Positions 54,254-64,000 of a stretch of 64,000 bases of DNA are shown here, one piece after another. The position numbers were made by a program, and so were the translations under genes. Location: contig CM064417.1 of the NCBI GenBank assembly GCA_032690845.1, positions 11,438,501 to 11,502,500 of the forward strand, in the 5' to 3' direction. Below the pieces are notes generated by a model, which had not been told where the DNA came from, ran no database searches, and worked only from the letters and a program-made list of their open reading frames with translations. This DNA comes from Eleusine coracana subsp. coracana (taxonomy: Eukaryota > Streptophyta > Magnoliopsida > Poales > Poaceae). Positions within the stretch are counted from its first letter, which is position 1, and every line of letters starts with the position of its first letter.

Positions 54254-55476
54254 TGGCTCTAATAAGAAGAAGAAAGACCTTCTATCTTAGCATTAATGCT
54301 TTCTAAAGTCTTGTCAATGGAGGCAAACGTTTTACTATAGTTTTCATTTATTTTAGTTTGGCCTAAGACAACATCTTTCAAGAAAGGTTGGTTAGGATTG
54401 AAAGAATTATTAAAATAACCATAATTACCTCCTTGATAGGGGCGTGGTTGCCACCCCTGACCTCCTTGAGGGTGATACCCATTATTCATGAACACAGCTT
54501 CCTCACGAGTCTTCGGGCAATCATTGCCCGAATGTCCTGTATTGCCATAGACCTTGCATGTCATGTGATGGCCGAGAGCTTGTACTGTACCCTTCAAGCT
54601 AGGGTCATCATGGATGTCAAGCCGCTTCAAGATAAGGTCCACTTTCGCGGCGAGCATGTTTGTATCCTTAACGGTGTGCATGTCTGGTGCACATGGCTCG
54701 AGTCGCTCACATTCCAGCCTTGATTGGAGACCATCTTCTCAATTAACTCAGTTGCCAGCTTGACGATGAGTGAGAAGAAGTCTCCTCTAGCGGTGGCATC
54801 AATATGCTGGCGGCTTGAGGCCGTTAGTCCATTGTAGAAGTTCTGGATAATAAGCCATTTATCCATTCAATGATGGGGACAGGCCAGGATATACTTCTGA
54901 AGCCTTTCCCACGCTTCTAGTATTGTTTATCTAGCCGCCTGCTGGAAACTTGAAATTCTTCTCCATAAGGAGTTGGTTTTACCCAACGGGAAGAACTTTG
55001 CGAGGAACGTAGTAGAGCATTTCCCCCAGGTTTTGATAGCCTCTTTATTGGCGTAAAACCACTGCTTGGTTTTGCCTAGCAGCGAGAACGGGAACAGACA
55101 AAGCCTAATGGCATCCGGAGTCATGTTCCTTATGGTAAATGTGTTGTAAAACTCCAAGAACTGCTGCAATTGAGCATTGGTGTCCTCATTATCTTTCCCA
55201 CAAAATGGGCTAGCCTGTACCCGTGATCAGACTGGTCTTGATCTCAAAGTTTCCGCCCCCGATGTCAATCTCGGGCCCAGTGAGTATGTTACCGGCAGAG
55301 GGAGAGGAATAGTCCTTGAGAGCCTTCTCCACCATTGTCTTAGATCTCAATGGTGCGGTGATGATTGGTTGATCTGCTGGCCTAGAGCTTCGAGGAGAAG
55401 AGACGTTAAGTCTACTTTTCCTTAAAACTCTTTTTAGATTCTCGATGAAGTTCTCAGGCAGATCAAAACCGGTCAT
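54254..55476 (-). pseudogene. Athila-2 gag
   Basis: The minus strand starts at about 55476 (MTGFDLPENFIENLKRVLRK) and continues through 54927-55169 (FPFSLLGKTKQWFYANKE; TTFLAKFFPLGKTNSLWRRI), 54627-54866 (IIQNFYNGLTASSRQHIDAT) and 54259-54681, which has a CCHC knuckle (CKVYGNTGHSGNDC, Tyr in place of the second Cys). Stops or shifts separate the pieces. This is the normal Athila gag layout: it makes the particle and packages RNA. Confidence 0.85.
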
Positions 55477-55607
55477 GCACTACCCTATTTTCACACCAAA
55501 ATGCAGAAAACATACAAGGTTAGCCTGCATAAACAATGAATACCATACAACCAATATGCTTATGTTATTATTCATAATATATATTTGTCTATGCCTTCGT
55601 CGGAAAT

Positions 55608-55622
55608 GGCGCCAGAAATGCT
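55608..55622 (-). other. Athila-2 primer-binding site (tRNA-Asp-like)
   Basis: The minus strand after the LTR reads AGCATTTCTGGCGCC, followed by ATTTCCGACG. TGGCGCC is the 3' end complement of tRNA-Asp, as in Athila elements, but the following bases deviate. A second identical 15-mer lies inside the LTR at 55677-55691. Confidence 0.75.
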
Positions 55623-57313
55623 TGTTGACACTTGCTAATGTTTACTAAGTTACATCAATATAATCATTCCTATCTAGGCGCCAGAAATGCTGGTGGCACT
55701 TCTTAACGTCACACCAGACATAATCATAAAGATGCACTTCAAGGTCAATATAGTAAGATCCAAGCGCACGGATAATACTGTTGTAGCATTTCATTATTGG
55801 ATTGCTCCAATAGCTTCTCATTTATAGTTCTACCAAAGAAAGGCTATGGCATAAATATATCATTATTAATAGTAATGTAATCATAAAGATTGGTATGAAT
55901 ATTCAGAGTTCATATAGGGGTAAGTATAATAATAAGGATAGGGGTAGTATGACACAGAGCAATCATTCCTAAAGATAAATAAAGTCCTAAGTCACTAGAG
56001 AGTTTTAGTTAGGAAAGCAAAGCTATATTTCTAATGCTAGTCTATATATATAGTTACTTAGTCAAATAATTATATGCAAGGTTATACTAGTCGTAGTCTA
56101 ATGCATTCAACACTTCATATACCGATTCATGCCCGACATACACAAGACAACTCCGTCTTGGACACACGTCGTAACCGAACGTGAAGGAGTACAATGGACA
56201 AATAGGGCTGTCACCACCTACTGCCTACCTCTACAAACCATGGATTACGAGGTGATTAATACTACCTAGTTGTCTGAGCACCACACTTACACATTTAAGT
56301 AAAATTTTAGCATTGATCAAACATTAGAATCACTGTTTGGATAAAGAAGTACTAAAGCATAGATAACTCTAACCCTACGGATTAACAAGTCATGAGCTAA
56401 GCAATTGCAATCCTAATTGGATATCAAACCCATGTTGAATCATCACAACTAGACTAAATTACAACTAGCATTCTAACATTTAGACTATAGTTAAGGTATA
56501 TGCCAAGCATGCCAATAAGGTAGCAAATCTATATTATCATGAAAGCAAAAAGTCCTATAACATGAATATGATATATAACCAAACAAGAAACACATATCAT
56601 AAGCATAACTATATGGAAGAACTATATTAAATGGATGAGCAAAGTCATAATAATAATATAAAAGAATAAAGGTAAAGATACAAGAGCCATACTAATACTC
56701 CTATGACTTGGACACTTGAGCAAGGCTCCTCCTACACTAAACTCCAATAGAACTAGGAACTATTAAGTGAAATAGGGAAATGACTAGCTCTTGAGTGTGT
56801 GTGTCTTGGAGTGAAGCCCTCTCCCTCTATTTATAGTGTCTAAAGGTCAGTTTTGGAGAGTAACCGTCATGGAACTTCGGGCCACCGATGTTGCCAAAGG
56901 GCTGAGGAGGCGACATGTGGAAGAGAGGCCAAACCGCCTCAGGACCAGGTCGGCCGACCTCCCCCTTGGTCGGCCAACCAGGGAGTGGGGCCTCCTGCCC
57001 TGTGCTTTCTCGGGGTGACTGACAGGTGGGTCCTCCTCTGTTTTAAGGCAGTGTTCTCCGGAGAAATCCTGTGCAGCCAAGTATGTAATCCGAGGGGAGT
57101 CCAGTTGGCACCGTCTCATTGGCTGAAACGGTGTTTCCCCCGATTATGCTCTATTTCTCCACATATATTGTATCAAATCTCTGCATGCACATGAATCTCC
57201 AAGGACAAGTGGAATCCGATTATTCCTAACTAACATGCAAGTATGAAATGCTAAGTCTTCTTACTTTTATAGGTATATTGACGGTCGGAATTGATATTTA
57301 GCAACTGTCAACA
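55623..57313 (-). repeat. Athila-2 5' LTR
   Basis: On the minus strand it starts TGTTGACAGTTGC and ends GCAAGTGTCAACA, 1691 bases, with an extended inverted terminus TGTTGACA. A TATA-like CTATAAATAGAGGGAG lies at 56823-56838 (minus). The U3 holds a paired palindrome: GGTCGGCCGACC at 56948-56959 and TTGGTCGGCCAACC at 56966-56979. Confidence 0.85.
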
Positions 57314-57858
57314 CCAAGACAGTCCTATTAATGCTTTTATTTTTCCTTTTATTTTTGTTTTGGAGTGTTACACAAACCGACCTTATAGTATTGATCTTAT
57401 GAGCTTTGTCTGGCCAAGTTTTCCATTATTCTTCACTTTTCTTGGTCGTGCGGCTGGCCGAGGACAAAAAAACAAGAAGTAAAGAGAGAGAAGGGATGGA
57501 TTTCACTTTGATTTAGGCAACAATGTCGACATGAATGCTGAATCATGTATCGTGTGTCCATCATCATGGCTACAAGTGATCTATTTGTTCTGCAATAGTC
57601 TAAAGCCGACTCAGGTGAGATTTTCATCCCTCTCAACATTTTGGGTGACGTGGCCATCCTCCGCATCCACCACATTGCCTCGAGTCGATTCCCACCATCG
57701 TGGATGCCTCCCCAAACGAGCACGTTGCTCACTAGCCAGACGTTGAGCATCATACCGGACACTCACCAGCCAGATGTTGGGCCTCACTGCAGGGCTTGGA
57801 CTCCTGGCCTGGACAAAGCGACGAGGTCACCCTGTGTGTGGGCATTATTTTGCATACA
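57314..57858. other. Spacer between Athila-2 and the LINE, with a short tandem duplication
   Basis: No gene was seen. A diverged 2-unit repeat of about 34 bases (CTCAC[TC]AGCCAGA[CT]GTTG) lies at 57727-57795. Confidence 0.5.
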
Positions 57859-58437
57859 CCTCCTTTTTTTGAAAAGAAAACTGGAGAGGAACTCCCCTAC
57901 AATATTTATTAAAGGAAGCAAACGCAAATGAAGTGCAAAAGAGACAAGGCTGTAAGTCCAACTAAAAGAAAGAAAGAGAGAAACACAAATAAAAAGAGAA
58001 AAAAGAAAGTGTTAGTTCTTGAGCTGAATCCATTCTTCAATTCCTTGTTTATGCCTCTGTTATGCTCTATGGATAACCATTCTAAGCTCCCTGAAGAAAT
58101 TTTCTCTAGTTATTGGAATCCTTGGGTCTCGATTTTCAAAGAGCCACTTGTTCCTCGTAGTCCATATGCTCCAACACATAAGTACAATGATTTCCATGAA
58201 GAAAGGCACTACCAATTTGCTTACCATTTAACTTTCTTTGTTGTAGTCGGCTGTGTTGACAGGTTAATACCAATGGAGGACCAACACTGCCTTCCATAAT
58301 TGCATCTGAAGAAAAGATGCCGTAGTGTTTCTTCCTATTGCAGAATGCGCATTTCGCAAGTGTATGAGGTGCACATTTCGCAGGTATATGAGTCTAGTGT
58401 CATATTCCTTCTTTTGAGCATTTCCCATGTGCTTATT

Positions 58438-59687
58438 TTAGTAACACCAAAAGAATACTTTGTGCTTTGGCTGACAACAAGATTTCCATAACAATCTAAA
58501 AGCTTTGTCCACCTGTATGTGAGCAATAATTTGTTTGTAGATCCTTGAAGTGTTATATTTGTTTACCTGCCCCATATTTCTCCATTTGTTAGGCACATTG
58601 TAATGGACAATGTTTTGCATGTCATCACTAAGTTGTTGCATGTGTTGGAAAGCTTCTAAACTTACGGGTAAATGAAGCACAGTGTGCATGTGTTCCTCTG
58701 AGGCTGCTTTACTGAGCAGGATGTTTGGATGCTTTGCAAAGGAATGCAGTTCTGGGAATTGTAAACTTAGGGTGCTCCATTAAATGAGTCATTCCATAAC
58801 ACGACTGTTGAACCATTTCTTACTTGTACCGCTGATATTCCTTTGAATTTTGCAGGAGCTTTACTATGTCCCTCCACCAGAATGACCCTTTAACCTGTTC
58901 CCCTAGTAGTTTCCCTTGCTGGTAATAATTGTCCCATAGAAACTTTACCCAGGGTAGATATGTTTTATTGAAAAACTTGTGTAAGTGTTTCATGAGGAGT
59001 GCCTCATTTTGAGCTCTAAGTTTGAGTACACCGAGTCCTCCTTCTGATATGGGTTTGGTTATTATCTTCCAAGGTGACAGAGGTGGTTTCTTCGCATTGA
59101 TATCTGATCCACTCGACATACAATGGCTTCTATATCGGTCTATTTGATTAATGATTTGTGATTTAGATCTTCAGAGTGGACATGGAAAAAGTTGGTAGTG
59201 AGGAGAGAATAGAGTTTACCATTTCTAACTTTCTTGCTTGGGTGAGGATTTGAGCACAACTAACCAACCTTCTTTGTGTTCTTTGTACTATTAGCAGGAA
59301 GTCTGTGATTCCTAGTCTTGTTAATCCCAAGGGGAGGCCCAGATATGTGAAAGGTATTGACCCTATTTGGCAGTTTGATGTTCCTGCTGATATGCCCATT
59401 TTATCAGGTGCCACATTGATAGGCAGTATAATAGACTTGCTATATATAAATTTTAGTCCAGTTCATTCTGCGGAGGTATGTAACATTGCTTTGAGAGCCA
59501 CTAGTTGCCTCTGACAAGCTTGCATTACAAGCAATGTGTCATCTGCATACTGAATAATAGAGAAATCAGTTTCAGCCCTTTCATGCAAAGGTAGGTGAAA
59601 AATCCCCATTTTCTTTGCTATGTCTAGTTGATGAAAATCTTCATTCCAACTTTCCTCGACTTTTTGAAGAAAATCCGCATGCTCCAT
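58438..59687 (-). pseudogene. LINE ORF2: reverse transcriptase remnant and zf-RVT region
   Basis: The order on the minus strand is the linker after endonuclease (59640-59687, ADFLQKVEESWNEDF), then at once the catalytic motif YADD (about 59537-59549, IIQYADDTLLVMQA). The thumb region follows (FTYLGLPLGLTR, 59163-59414), then KPISEGGLGVLKLRAQNEALL (58820-59119) and a zf-RVT-like stretch (FRLLWKSCCQPKHKVFFW, 58438-58689). The fingers and first half of the palm, normally several hundred residues, are missing: an internal deletion near 59636. Stops separate the remaining parts. Confidence 0.82.
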
Positions 59688-59846
59688 CTAATAATTTTCA
59701 AATCGAAATACTTTAGGCCTGGGAATGTTTGTTGTGATTTTGCCTAAGCAACGGACATGGTTAGAGGTCTCCCTAGAAAGGGCTTTAACTTTAGTACCAG
59801 GATAATCAAAAGTCCAATTCATAGAAGTGAAGAACCAATCTAGTTT

Positions 59847-60462
59847 CTACAGTAGGGAATTTTGTTGCATGTTGCTCCAGGTGTATTTTCTCCCTTTGAG
59901 TGGCAATTCCACCACCCCTAGTGCATTTATAGCCTCATTAAAAAGCAACATTTGAGCTGTGTTACCTCTAGTTTTATTCCTATTTTCAGGGCTTCTTATT
60001 AGGTTGAAATTACCCACCATCAACTTATTATAGTTATTAGGTGTTTCAATATTCTGAAACCACTCTAGAAAGGCTGGTTTGAGCTCTGGGGTGCAGGGTC
60101 GATAAATGTTACTTAGGATCCAATGGGCATCAGACAAAGTAGAAGTGAATCTGACTGAGAATCCATATTCATTATAGAATTCTAGTTGACCCTGAAACTG
60201 CGAGCTTTTCCAAATTGTTGCAACCACCAGATGCACCAACAGAGGGTATACACTCAAAACTATCAAAACTTGCTGTGCAGAATTTCTTGATATATGCAAT
60301 GTCAAAATGTTCCCTCTGGGTTTCTTGCACACAGAGAATATCATACTGAGATTCAGAAATTTTATCCCTAATGGCATCCCATTTCTCCTCAAAGTTTATG
60401 CCACATATGTTCCAGTTAAGTACCTTCCACTGTCTGTTATTGCTTGGAATCGTTGTATCCAT
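59847..60462 (-). pseudogene. LINE ORF2: apurinic-like endonuclease domain
   Basis: The frame 60172-60462 starts with MDTTIPSNNRQWKVLNWNIC and CVQETQRE (Asn and Glu of the endonuclease site). After a shift, 59847-60392 continues with ILSNIYRPCTPE, VGNFNLIRSPENRNK (the usual Asp of GDFN is Asn here) and LPLKGRKYTWSN. This EEP-type domain nicks target DNA to prime reverse transcription. The Asn substitution and the shift make it inactive. Confidence 0.82.
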
Positions 60463-60858
60463 TATTAAACAAATTGGAAATAACTTGGGTTCTAATGTTT
60501 AAGATCAGAGAGGGTTGCTTAGTTCTATAGGCATTATTAGCTTGCTTATTGGGATTGCGCATCCACGGTCTCTCAGGTACAATTATCAAACTGGACAAGA
60601 ACAAAATGCATTTCTTGATCAAGAGAAGGTGTGCACTGGACAGGACCACTATGCATTTCTTGATTAAGAGGAGCTGAGCACTGGACAGGACCAGTATGTA
60701 CTCCTTGATTAAAAACAACACAATGTAGATGGCCAGTCTAATCACCATATAGCAAACACAACGGGATAGGCTAGCAAACATGTCATTAGGATTGACCATA
60801 AAGACTAGTAAACTGAGGGTAGTGAATGAAAGAGACATAGTAGCAAAATAACAAGACA

Positions 60859-63394
60859 TTACATCCATGGTCGTAAAATATTTTTTTGAACTGCCAATCC
60901 AGGAGGATGGTTTGTCATTTTCTTCTGCTGCTTCTTAGACTTATCATCATTTCCAGTATTTTTTGGTGCATCATCCTTGACCTTGTTTTTCTTGCCAACA
61001 GGGCCTTCTGGCTTCTTCCTCTTGGTTAAGGTCTCCTCAGTTAGATCTCTAGGATCTATGTTGCAGAAGGTTCTACCAGGGTTTCTGATTACGTTTGTGG
61101 AAATGGTTGGGGGTTCCACTGAGCATGCAAAGCAGTTTCTCTCGCAACAGGTCTTGGTCCTACAACCTTTATTAAGCTTTTTGATCCTTTCACTCCTTCT
61201 GACCTCAGTTTCTACCACTGCAACCTGAGGTTGTCTCTTCTTTTTTTAGGTGCATGGCCGAGATGGAGGCAGCCAAGGGGTGCACAATATTTGTAGCAGG
61301 AGTTGTGGGTAGAAGGTCTTCAGTTTTATCATCCATGTTCTCTAGCTTCTCATTCTCCTCACTTCCATCTATTTTTGTGATGAAAACAATGTTTGGGTAG
61401 GGCATCATACCTTGATCAGGGCATCTCGGGGGGAGGAGGAAACCCAGCTTATGTCCAACATTTTCACTACTTATTGAACTCCAAGTGCATGAATTGAGGA
61501 AGGATTTGGCCCAATCAAAGTGTCTTGGCGACAAAAGCAGGGAAGTGAAGAAGTGAGTCCATTCCTCGGGAACTGATATCTTTCTGGACATATCCTTGCA
61601 GGTGTGAAATGTTTTGCCCACAGTCTGACTCCATCAGGGTGCCTCTTGGGCTAGAAAGATGATTCCTGCACTTGGCGGGTTGTGAAAACAGGGTCACCAT
61701 TGTTCATTTGCTGAAATTGCATCCAACCCACCTGGAAGTGGTTCTGGCCCTCTACCTGTGCCTTTGCAACCTGGTGCTATGGGATATGGGGTCTACCAAA
61801 GCTGGTTGCGTGTCCATCTGTGGGTTTTGATCATATTGATTGTTTTGGGCATGAGCCAGGTCATTTATCTCGTTGAGAAGAGCGTCAATTTTATATCCAT
61901 TGTTAACTGAAGATTTAGACCCCTCAAAGTTGGTTGGAGCTAGGGAAGCCATGAAGCTCAATTGCTCGATCTTTACGGCTTGATTGAGGGGAGGCAAGAA
62001 ATCATTGAGCTCTTTGAAATGTTCACCCTGACCAATAGGTGGTGCACCTTAGTTTTCTTGCTGCTCATGCATATCAATTATCTGATATTCCACAGCATTG
62101 TCTGGATCATTTGTAGGATTGTTAAGGGGAGCTAACTGAGCATCGATCTTGATCCAACATTCTATCATTATGGTTTGCTGGTTTATCACCATGTTATGAT
62201 CTGGTGGGAAAACAAGGCCATGCTGGTTGGGGCATTAAGATCAATCTACTGCTCCAATATAGGCTCTGGGACAGCATTCAGATCAATGTCCATTTCTTCA
62301 AACATAGCCTGCTCATTTAGGTCAAATTGGAGAGTCAGTTATTCTTGGGCAACATCACCTTGCACTGCAACTGGTTGTATGTGTTGTGCAAGCTGCATCA
62401 GGTTGGGCAGCAAGAACCCATTCCCCCCATTGGGCTTGGTCAATTCCCTGGTTTTCTTGTGCCAAGTGTAGATTTAGCAAGTGCATGTGTGGGTCTGGTC
62501 CCTACTGTCCATAGCCAAAGAAGTTTATGGGAACAATGTTATGCAGCCCATCATCTGGTGGCAGTGGCATGTCCTCATCAGCAGGTAGGCCACCAAGCAT
62601 ATTCTGCTGAAGTATTTCACACTGTACTATCCAAGAAAATCCTTGGAATCCTTCTCCTTTAGTAACCACAATGAACTGAGGCACATCCTCCAGTTCTGTA
62701 AATCTTGCTCTGATTAATAGTCTGGTTAGGACTCTTTTGTCTTGTTCCCAGTAAGTAAGCCTACCACAAGAAGAAATAGCATTTACAATACTATCCTGAT
62801 TCCAGGAATCTAGTGGGAACCGCATAAGCATAATCCAACAATATCTGTTAAAGGTGAGAGCTCTGTAATTTGTGCCCCTATTGTGTTCCTGAAAGGTGAA
62901 CTGGACATCTAGAAACAGCCTAGGACTAGAATGAATCAAGAGATCTCGATCATGAATGTATTCAAAACGAACAAGTGCTTGTGCTAAGTGTGAGTGCGGA
63001 ATGTCCCTAACTCTGAGGTGCTGATGATCGACCAAGAATCCCCTAATGATTTTTCTGATCTCATGAAAAGGTACCCGGTGTGCTGGCATGGGGTCGATGA
63101 CCCAATCCTCAAACTGAGCGGGCGGTGGGATCATGACTGCACAAGCCATGAGTGGATGCTGTTGAACAATGACCTGATTGAAGCCATTGGGCATGAAAAG
63201 CGTGGGGTATACTCTCTTGAACACATTGTAGATGGCTCCACAGGGGATGGGGAAGAAGCAAGGGTCTCTTCACCGCCAGGGGCTTCAGGATTTTGATCCG
63301 AAAGTGAGCTTGGGACGGTAAGTTGAAGCGTCATGTTTGGCAAACTTGCTGAAATGTCATTCTGCGGTTGGTCAGCAAGAAACAGACATGACAA
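60859..63394 (-). pseudogene. LINE ORF1 (nucleic-acid-binding protein)
   Basis: The best part is 62502-63224 (IIRGFLVDHQHLRVRDIPHS, ALTFNRYCWIMLMRFPLDSW, FIVVTKGEGFQGFSWIVQCE), a region I recognise from grass LINE ORF1 proteins (DUF4283-like). Upstream, a decayed zinc-knuckle stretch (SAYSNTIRCHPCNNWAHV) is at about 63585-63660. Downstream pieces 61752-61997, 61205-61621 and 60859-61218 end with a basic, Cys-rich tail (RRSERIKKLNKGCRTKTCCE). Stops and shifts lie between them. ORF1 binds the LINE RNA. Confidence 0.75.
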
Positions 63395-63659
63395 AATTCT
63401 GCTCAGGTCGAGAAGATCATTGATCCACTAGATCTCGCCCCACATGTCTGTCTCATAAGGTGGCGGAACCAAGATTGAGTATTTAAGTGACTCCATTGGT
63501 TATCATGAATCGAAGAAGGTACCCAAGATCTGTGGAGGGCAATTTGGCGCTGGTTCTTTCTTCCTTTTTGGAAAATTCACTCAACATGAGCCCAATTGTT
63601 GCAAGGGTGACAACGAATAGTGTTTGAGTAGGCCGATCGATTATGCCCCTTCATGAGGT

Positions 63660-64000
63660 ATCTTAAGAATAGGGGGCCCAAGGATGTATTAGCGGACCGA
63701 TTGGGTCGTTTCGGGATCCACTTCCAGGAAGAGCCATTTTAAATTTGAATCTGCTGATGGGATCCCACCGTGTTCTTCATTTCTGGATTAACACATAGTT
63801 GTCAGTACCTTCCTTGTTCAAGATCTAATTCTGATTTCCGGTTGTGTCCATCAAGATCTTCATTCCTGGATTAGGCTACCTACTCAAGTGATCAAAAACA
63901 AAGACTCTTGGAAATTCTATTCTCTAAAAGACTGACCTTTTCCTGTGTTCTGTTGAGCTGACACGCGGGGGTAGATCGGAGTGTTGTTGGCTCTAGTGAG
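63660..64000 (-). other. LINE ORF1 N-terminal side, unresolved
   Basis: This sequence probably continues the LINE toward its 5' end. No open frame of useful length remains and no motif was recognised. Confidence 0.4.

Larger units (their letters stand above)
37321..57313 (-). mobile_element. Pol-less Athila-type LTR retrotransposon, Athila-2, carrying Copia-2
   Basis: On the minus strand the order is: 5' LTR (57313 to 55623), tRNA-Asp-like primer site, gag with zinc knuckle, protease in duplicate, promoter-like spacer, an ATHILA-type extra ORF, 3' spacer, and a partial 3' LTR (37790 to 37321). The RT, RNase H and integrase expected between protease and the extra ORF are absent. A unit of about 1.5 kb is tandemly repeated (40323-41830; 41831-42380 plus 53038-53993; partial 53994-54253). 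The SIRE-like Copia-2 lies inside the second unit. No matching target duplication was found, and the 3' LTR lacks its first 1.2 kb. Confidence 0.8.
57859..64000 (-). mobile_element. L1-type plant LINE, degenerate, running off the window end
   Basis: The minus strand reads ORF1 (from beyond 63660 to about 60860) and ORF2 (60462 to about 58440: endonuclease, a shortened reverse transcriptase, and a zf-RVT-like region), then a 3' untranslated part ending near 57859 in TTTTTTT on the plus strand (a short A tail). Frames are broken at many points. Its 5' end is outside the window. Confidence 0.82.

Noticed and set aside
55623..56112. A short 490-bp Athila-2 LTR ending at ATTCAACA
   Set aside because: The TG...CA bounds are attractive, but a TATA box and palindrome-bearing U3 lie beyond, and the fuller TGTTGACA/TGTCAACA inverted terminus at 57313 fits better; the 3' copy is simply truncated.
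57433..57931. Possible host gene in the spacer between Athila-2 and the LINE
   Set aside because: Frames on both strands overlap, none has a domain, and part is a short tandem duplication.
1..64000. tRNA, rRNA or snRNA genes
   Set aside because: Apart from the primer-binding complements, no stretch with tRNA-like or rRNA-like conserved sequence was noticed; a tRNAscan/Infernal run would be decisive.

Overview
The window looks like a repeat-dense intergenic block of a grass (Poaceae) nuclear genome. The evidence is the repeat content: a CACTA family with GC-rich subterminal repeats, Stowaway-type MITEs, Athila-type Ty3/gypsy elements with tRNA-Asp-like primer sites, a SIRE/Opie-like Copia element, and plant LINEs. 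There is also one type I (M-gamma) MADS-box gene. No bacterial or organellar gene organisation is visible. The species cannot be fixed from the sequence alone.

Layout. 1-5.2 kb: mostly unassigned sequence with a 9-bp-TSD Mutator-type MITE (3494-3757), an orphan exon resembling Mediator subunit MED21 (4317-4388) and low-complexity DNA. 5.26-6.4 kb: a decayed Athila-family LTR abutting the 3' end of a LINE with a (TTG)n tail. 6967-8201: a non-autonomous CACTA element with a 77-bp minisatellite. 8612-14847: a Copia retrotransposon on the minus strand with both LTRs and a pol broken by several stops. 14966-16098: a second CACTA element. 16.1-18.0 kb: nested MITEs and an inverted/direct repeat cluster. 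18058-18840: the MADS-box gene, interrupted by one in-frame TAG.

19702-35240 is a 15.5-kb Athila-type element (Athila-1, plus strand; LTRs 19702-20799 and 34168-35240; TSD GCCAT). Its gag/pro junction is split by a non-autonomous LTR element (22151-27252), whose 3' LTR is itself split by an inverted solo LTR (26182-27063; TSD CATAG). 37321-57313 is a second Athila-type element (Athila-2, minus strand) that has lost RT/RNase H/integrase and carries about 2.2 copies of a 1.5-kb unit. A SIRE-like Copia element (42381-53037) is inserted into the second copy. 57.86-64 kb is a minus-strand LINE with ORF1, endonuclease and a reverse transcriptase that has a large internal deletion.

Almost all coding sequence belongs to decayed mobile elements; only the MADS-box gene looks like host coding sequence. 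The most unusual signal is a paired GC-rich palindrome (core CCGATCGG) found at ten places through Athila-1: in both LTRs, gag, protease (as a 48-bp hexamer), the extra 3' ORF and untranslated spacers. It is read in two different frames. Two unrelated elements nearby (Athila-2 and the SIRE-like Copia) carry their own reiterated palindromes. This suggests a DNA- or RNA-level cis function or propagation mechanism rather than a peptide function.
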